8,329 nucleotides of DNA, from positions 1 through 8,329 of the forward strand of contig CAMAHO010000103.1 of the NCBI GenBank assembly GCA_945834545.1. The letters run 5' to 3'. The translations under genes were made by a program, and so were the position numbers. Of this stretch, positions 6,215-8,329 are shown in pieces. A model generated the notes under the pieces. That model saw nothing but the letters and a program-made list of their open reading frames with translations. It searched no databases and was not told the DNA's origin. Position 1 is the first letter of the stretch. Each line of letters opens with the position of its first letter. The DNA comes from an uncultured Lachnospiraceae bacterium (GTDB lineage: Bacteria > Bacillota > Clostridia > Lachnospirales > Lachnospiraceae).

Positions 6215-6927
6215 TGCGTAATCAATTCCTTCCATTCCGGTTTCAGCGTACCGCACTCTTCCACGGCACATTTTGCCAACAGGCGCATGGCATCAATATA
6301 GCCGGCTCCGATGGCATTGGTCTCACTGACAATGGAAAGCTCCGTACAGCCTAAAATAATGACCTCTGCTCCCTTTGCCCTAAGCTCCCAGCTGGCTGCA
6401 CCAAAGCGGCTCATATCCACCGGCTTGTTGGCTTTCACATTTTCATATATCACATGCATCACATGCTTTTGCCCCTCATCGGAAGGCACAATTAACTCCA
6501 TACCTGACCGCTCCATAGCTTTCTGAAACAGCCTGCTCTCCACAGTACCGCTGGTAGCCATAAGCCCCACCTTATGAATTCCTCTTTCCTTTAAGTAGTC
6601 ACAAAGCTCGTCTACTATATTAATGATGCGTACCGGAATCTCCTTAGAAAGTCTATCGTGGAAATAATGGGCTGTAACACAGGGAATGGCAATGATATCC
6701 ATGCCCTGCTCTGCAAGCTTATTTCCGATTTCTATCATTTCAGGGGTAGGATCCTTTGAACTGTTTCCCAAAATAAAGCTTGTCCTATCCGGAATCTGGG
6801 GGCAGTTATAAATGACCATCTCAATGTGCTCCTGGTCTATCTCTGCCTGGGTCATTTCGATGACCATTCTCATAAAAAGTGCTGTGGCCATAGGGCCTAA
6901 GCCCCCAATGACACCCAATTTCTTCAT
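6211..6927 (-). CDS. Aspartate/glutamate racemase family protein
   Basis: A 238-residue cytoplasmic, cofactor-independent racemase of the Asp/Glu family, close to the family's usual length. It opens with KKLGVIGGLGPMAT (2-15), the substrate-binding glycine loop. The two catalytic cysteines are Cys83 in IPCVTAH (81-87) and Cys194 in GCTE (193-196). The first motif is normally CNTAH; here Val84 replaces Asn, so substrate binding may differ. Members interconvert L- and D-aspartate or glutamate; sequence alone does not decide which, and a related activity is possible. Upstream in-frame starts exist (to 6966), but AAGGAGG six bases before the ATG at 6927 fixes the start. It follows the transglutaminase-like gene by 41 nt and overlaps the next gene by 4 nt. 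Beside a Mur ligase it could supply a D-amino acid for the envelope (inference). Confidence 0.88.
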   Translation of the reverse strand: MKKLGVIGGLGPMATALFMRMVIEMTQAEIDQEHIEMVIYNCPQIPDRTSFILGNSSKDPTPEMIEIGNKLAEQGMDIIAIPCVTAHYFHDRLSKEIPVRIINIVDELCDYLKERGIHKVGLMATSGTVESRLFQKAMERSGMELIVPSDEGQKHVMHVIYENVKANKPVDMSRFGAASWELRAKGAEVIILGCTELSIVSETNAIGAGYIDAMRLLAKCAVEECGTLKPEWKELITQ

Positions 6928-6933
6928 ATACTT

Positions 6934-6940
6934 CCTCCTT
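6934..6940 (-). promoter_or_regulatory. Ribosome binding site that fixes the racemase start
   Basis: AAGGAGG on the minus strand, six bases before the ATG at 6927. It rules out the longer reading that would begin at 6966 and add 13 residues ahead of the conserved MKKLGVIGG start. No terminator was seen in the 41-nt gap to the preceding gene, so the two are probably co-transcribed. Confidence 0.85.
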
Positions 6941-6968
6941 AGGGTAATCCCGGTGGTTGCTACCATCC

Positions 6969-8329
6969 TTACTGGATATCTGTATAAATGGTACGATCGT
7001 AGTTGTGCGTACCATTATGGCTGTTGGAATATTCCATCAATTCTGCATCTGTCTTGTAGAAGAAGGTGGACTTGTCCGCTCTTCTGCAGGTATCAAAATG
7101 ATGCCAGCCCTCTCCGATGTCTACCAGGTTCCAGAAATGCATGGTAGTCTTGGTGGGAATCTTCTCAATGTCTTTATTCTTAATGCCTGCTCTTGTGAGC
7201 AATACCTTTGCCGTTGCAGCATAGGTATAGCAATCTCCCTTTCGGTTCACCAAGCCGTCATAGGCGCCTTGAACCCAATCATTCTTGCTGGCGCCGTCAG
7301 AATAGGCAATCTTTTCGTGACACCAGTCATAGATTGCCCAGATGATTTCATACTGTGTCATCTCAGGATTGGTAATCTTGTACAAAATTCTGTCTGCCTC
7401 AGCCTCCACATACTCTTGTGTTACCTCGGCCTGCTCCCCGGGCTTTTTCTCCTTGGGCTTCACATGAATCACCGCAGAAACCTGGGTTTTATTGCCTGCC
7501 TTATCTGTGGCTATATAATGCACAGCATAATCGCCGATTTTGTTGGTGTCTACCTCGCTGTTGTCAATCTCCAGGCTCACCTGGGGATCCATATCATCCG
7601 TGACCTCCACACCCTTCTTGTAGGATATGCTGTCACCCACTGTGATAGTCTGGTCTTTTACTCCCGTAATCACCGGAGGTGTAGTATCTGAAAGTATGGT
7701 TAGCTTGGCCTTGTCTGTGGCAGTATTATTTCCTGCATCTGTCACCACCAGATATACGATCTGCTCGCCTCTGAGAGTGATGTCCGGACTATTCTTAAAC
7801 TCCACCTTGCAATCTGTAGCATCTGAAATGCTGGTCACGAAATCTGTGGGACTTATGGTGTTTCCCAACATAATCGTTACATCCTGTACGGTAAAAAAGG
7901 GAGCCACGGTATCCTTCACATACAGAATACTTTTCCTGGTTCTGCCCAAAAGCTTCAGCTCTACCTCATACTCTCCCACTGTTAAACTTTCTGCAGAAAT
8001 CTCTGTAAGCAAAGTGGGCTCCATTCCATCCACCTTGGCAAACAGCTTCGTCCCGGAGAATTCTTCTCCTGCCTCAACGGTTGCCTCCGACTTGATCAGA
8101 AGGCTTGGAAGAAGGAGATATCCTATGCCCAGCAGAAGCAGGATACATGCTATAAGGAGTAAACCAAAAGGTGTTTTCTTCTTTCTACTCCCCCTTCTCC
8201 TGCGGGGAGGTATGCTTTGTCCTGCTCTACTTGAGGCTGTCGGTCTATTTTGTCCTGTAGGTCTATTCTGTCCTGTCGGCCTGCTTTGTCCTGCAGGTCT
8301 ATTCTGTCCTGTCGGCCTGCTTTGTCCTG
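6969..8329 (-). CDS. Membrane-anchored surface protein with Ig-like repeats and a transglutaminase-like domain (5' end off window)
   Basis: The frame is open from the right edge to the TAA at 6971-6969, 452 visible residues with no ATG in the upstream part; a GTG at 8033 is internal. In order: a hexapeptide-repeat region (1-30), a basic stretch with RRRGSRKKK (about 41-51), one membrane helix (about 55-73), a linker, two tandem Ig-like repeats of the DUF5011 kind (about 139-213 and 214-289, each starting D-T-x-x-P and containing VTDAGN or ATDKAGN), then a transglutaminase-like domain. The putative triad is Cys366 (KGDCYTYA), His397 (MHFWNLV) and Asp412 (HHFDTC). Positive-inside charge puts the N-terminus in the cytoplasm and the enzyme outside. 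Such domains crosslink, cleave or transfer on proteins or peptidoglycan peptides; the substrate is unknown. It is the first gene of the operon visible here. Confidence 0.88.
   Translation of the reverse strand, partial: GQSRPTGQNRPAGQSRPTGQNRPTGQNRPTASSRAGQSIPPRRRRGSRKKKTPFGLLLIACILLLLGIGYLLLPSLLIKSEATVEAGEEFSGTKLFAKVDGMEPTLLTEISAESLTVGEYEVELKLLGRTRKSILYVKDTVAPFFTVQDVTIMLGNTISPTDFVTSISDATDCKVEFKNSPDITLRGEQIVYLVVTDAGNNTATDKAKLTILSDTTPPVITGVKDQTITVGDSISYKKGVEVTDDMDPQVSLEIDNSEVDTNKIGDYAVHYIATDKAGNKTQVSAVIHVKPKEKKPGEQAEVTQEYVEAEADRILYKITNPEMTQYEIIWAIYDWCHEKIAYSDGASKNDWVQGAYDGLVNRKGDCYTYAATAKVLLTRAGIKNKDIEKIPTKTTMHFWNLVDIGEGWHHFDTCRRADKSTFFYKTDAELMEYSNSHNGTHNYDRTIYTDIQ
8238..8329 (-). repeat. 18-bp tandem repeats coding for G-Q-[NS]-R-P-[TA]
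   Basis: Five consecutive 18-bp units are visible at 8327-8310, 8309-8292, 8291-8274, 8273-8256 and 8255-8238, and the array continues off the edge. Units 1 and 3 are identical, and units 2 and 4 differ by one base, giving a 36-bp higher-order period that implies recent duplication. They encode the cytoplasmic N-terminal tail of the transglutaminase-like protein. A decayed unit (ASSRAGQS) follows. Confidence 0.93.

Noticed and set aside
6215..6271. Longer SGNH-like protein starting at 6271 or 6235
   Set aside because: Neither ATG has a ribosome binding site, both would overlap the racemase gene further, and the extra residues precede a normal N-terminal membrane anchor. The ATGA overlap at 6214 is more natural.
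6957..7691. Plus-strand open frame of 244 codons opposite the transglutaminase-like gene
   Set aside because: It lies wholly antisense to a gene with clear domains and a catalytic triad, and its translation shows no recognisable family. Its length reflects codon bias on the other strand.
6969..8033. A 354-residue protein starting at GTG 8033
   Set aside because: The same frame stays open to the window edge and includes a membrane helix and basic stretch needed for surface location, so the GTG is internal.

Overview
The window most likely comes from a Gram-positive, spore-forming clostridial bacterium, probably Lachnospiraceae-like. The evidence is protein character only: a SpoVAC sporulation protein, a clostridial-type heterodimeric ABC exporter with a MarR regulator, a Gram-positive lipoprotein, strong AGGAGG-type ribosome binding sites, and moderate GC with an AT-rich intergenic stretch. 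No rRNA, tRNA, insertion sequence or CRISPR array was found.

Region 1 (1-2395, minus strand) is a drug-efflux-type operon. A MarR-family repressor gene (start best placed at 2306) overlaps by 8 bp the first ABC half-transporter, whose ATPase site is degenerate (Walker B Asp for Glu, switch-loop Gln for His). That gene overlaps by 1 bp (TAATG) a second gene running off the left edge, presumably the catalytically competent partner subunit. A clear promoter (TTGCAA, 16 bp, TATAAT) lies upstream of marR. Two palindromes centred exactly 20 bp apart sit just downstream of the -10 box and are the likely MarR operators. Together they also form a terminator-like hairpin followed by seven U residues.

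Region 2 (2565-3020, plus strand) is a lone spoVAC gene. The usual spoVAD and spoVAE partners do not follow; its 3' end overlaps the converging murE-like gene by 19 bp.

Region 3 (3002-8329, minus strand) is a tightly packed five-gene operon. In transcription order it encodes: a membrane-anchored surface protein with two Ig-like repeats and a transglutaminase-like domain (its N-terminus is off the right edge); an Asp/Glu racemase-family protein; a membrane-anchored SGNH-hydrolase-like protein whose nucleophile position is Cys; a small lipoprotein; and a MurE-type Mur ligase with altered substrate-recognition motifs. Spacings are 41 nt, a 4-nt ATGA overlap, 18 nt and 15 nt. The mixture of amino-acid racemisation, UDP-MurNAc-peptide ligation and extracytoplasmic enzymes suggests a cell-envelope modification module. 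That joint role is inference; each family assignment rests on visible motifs.
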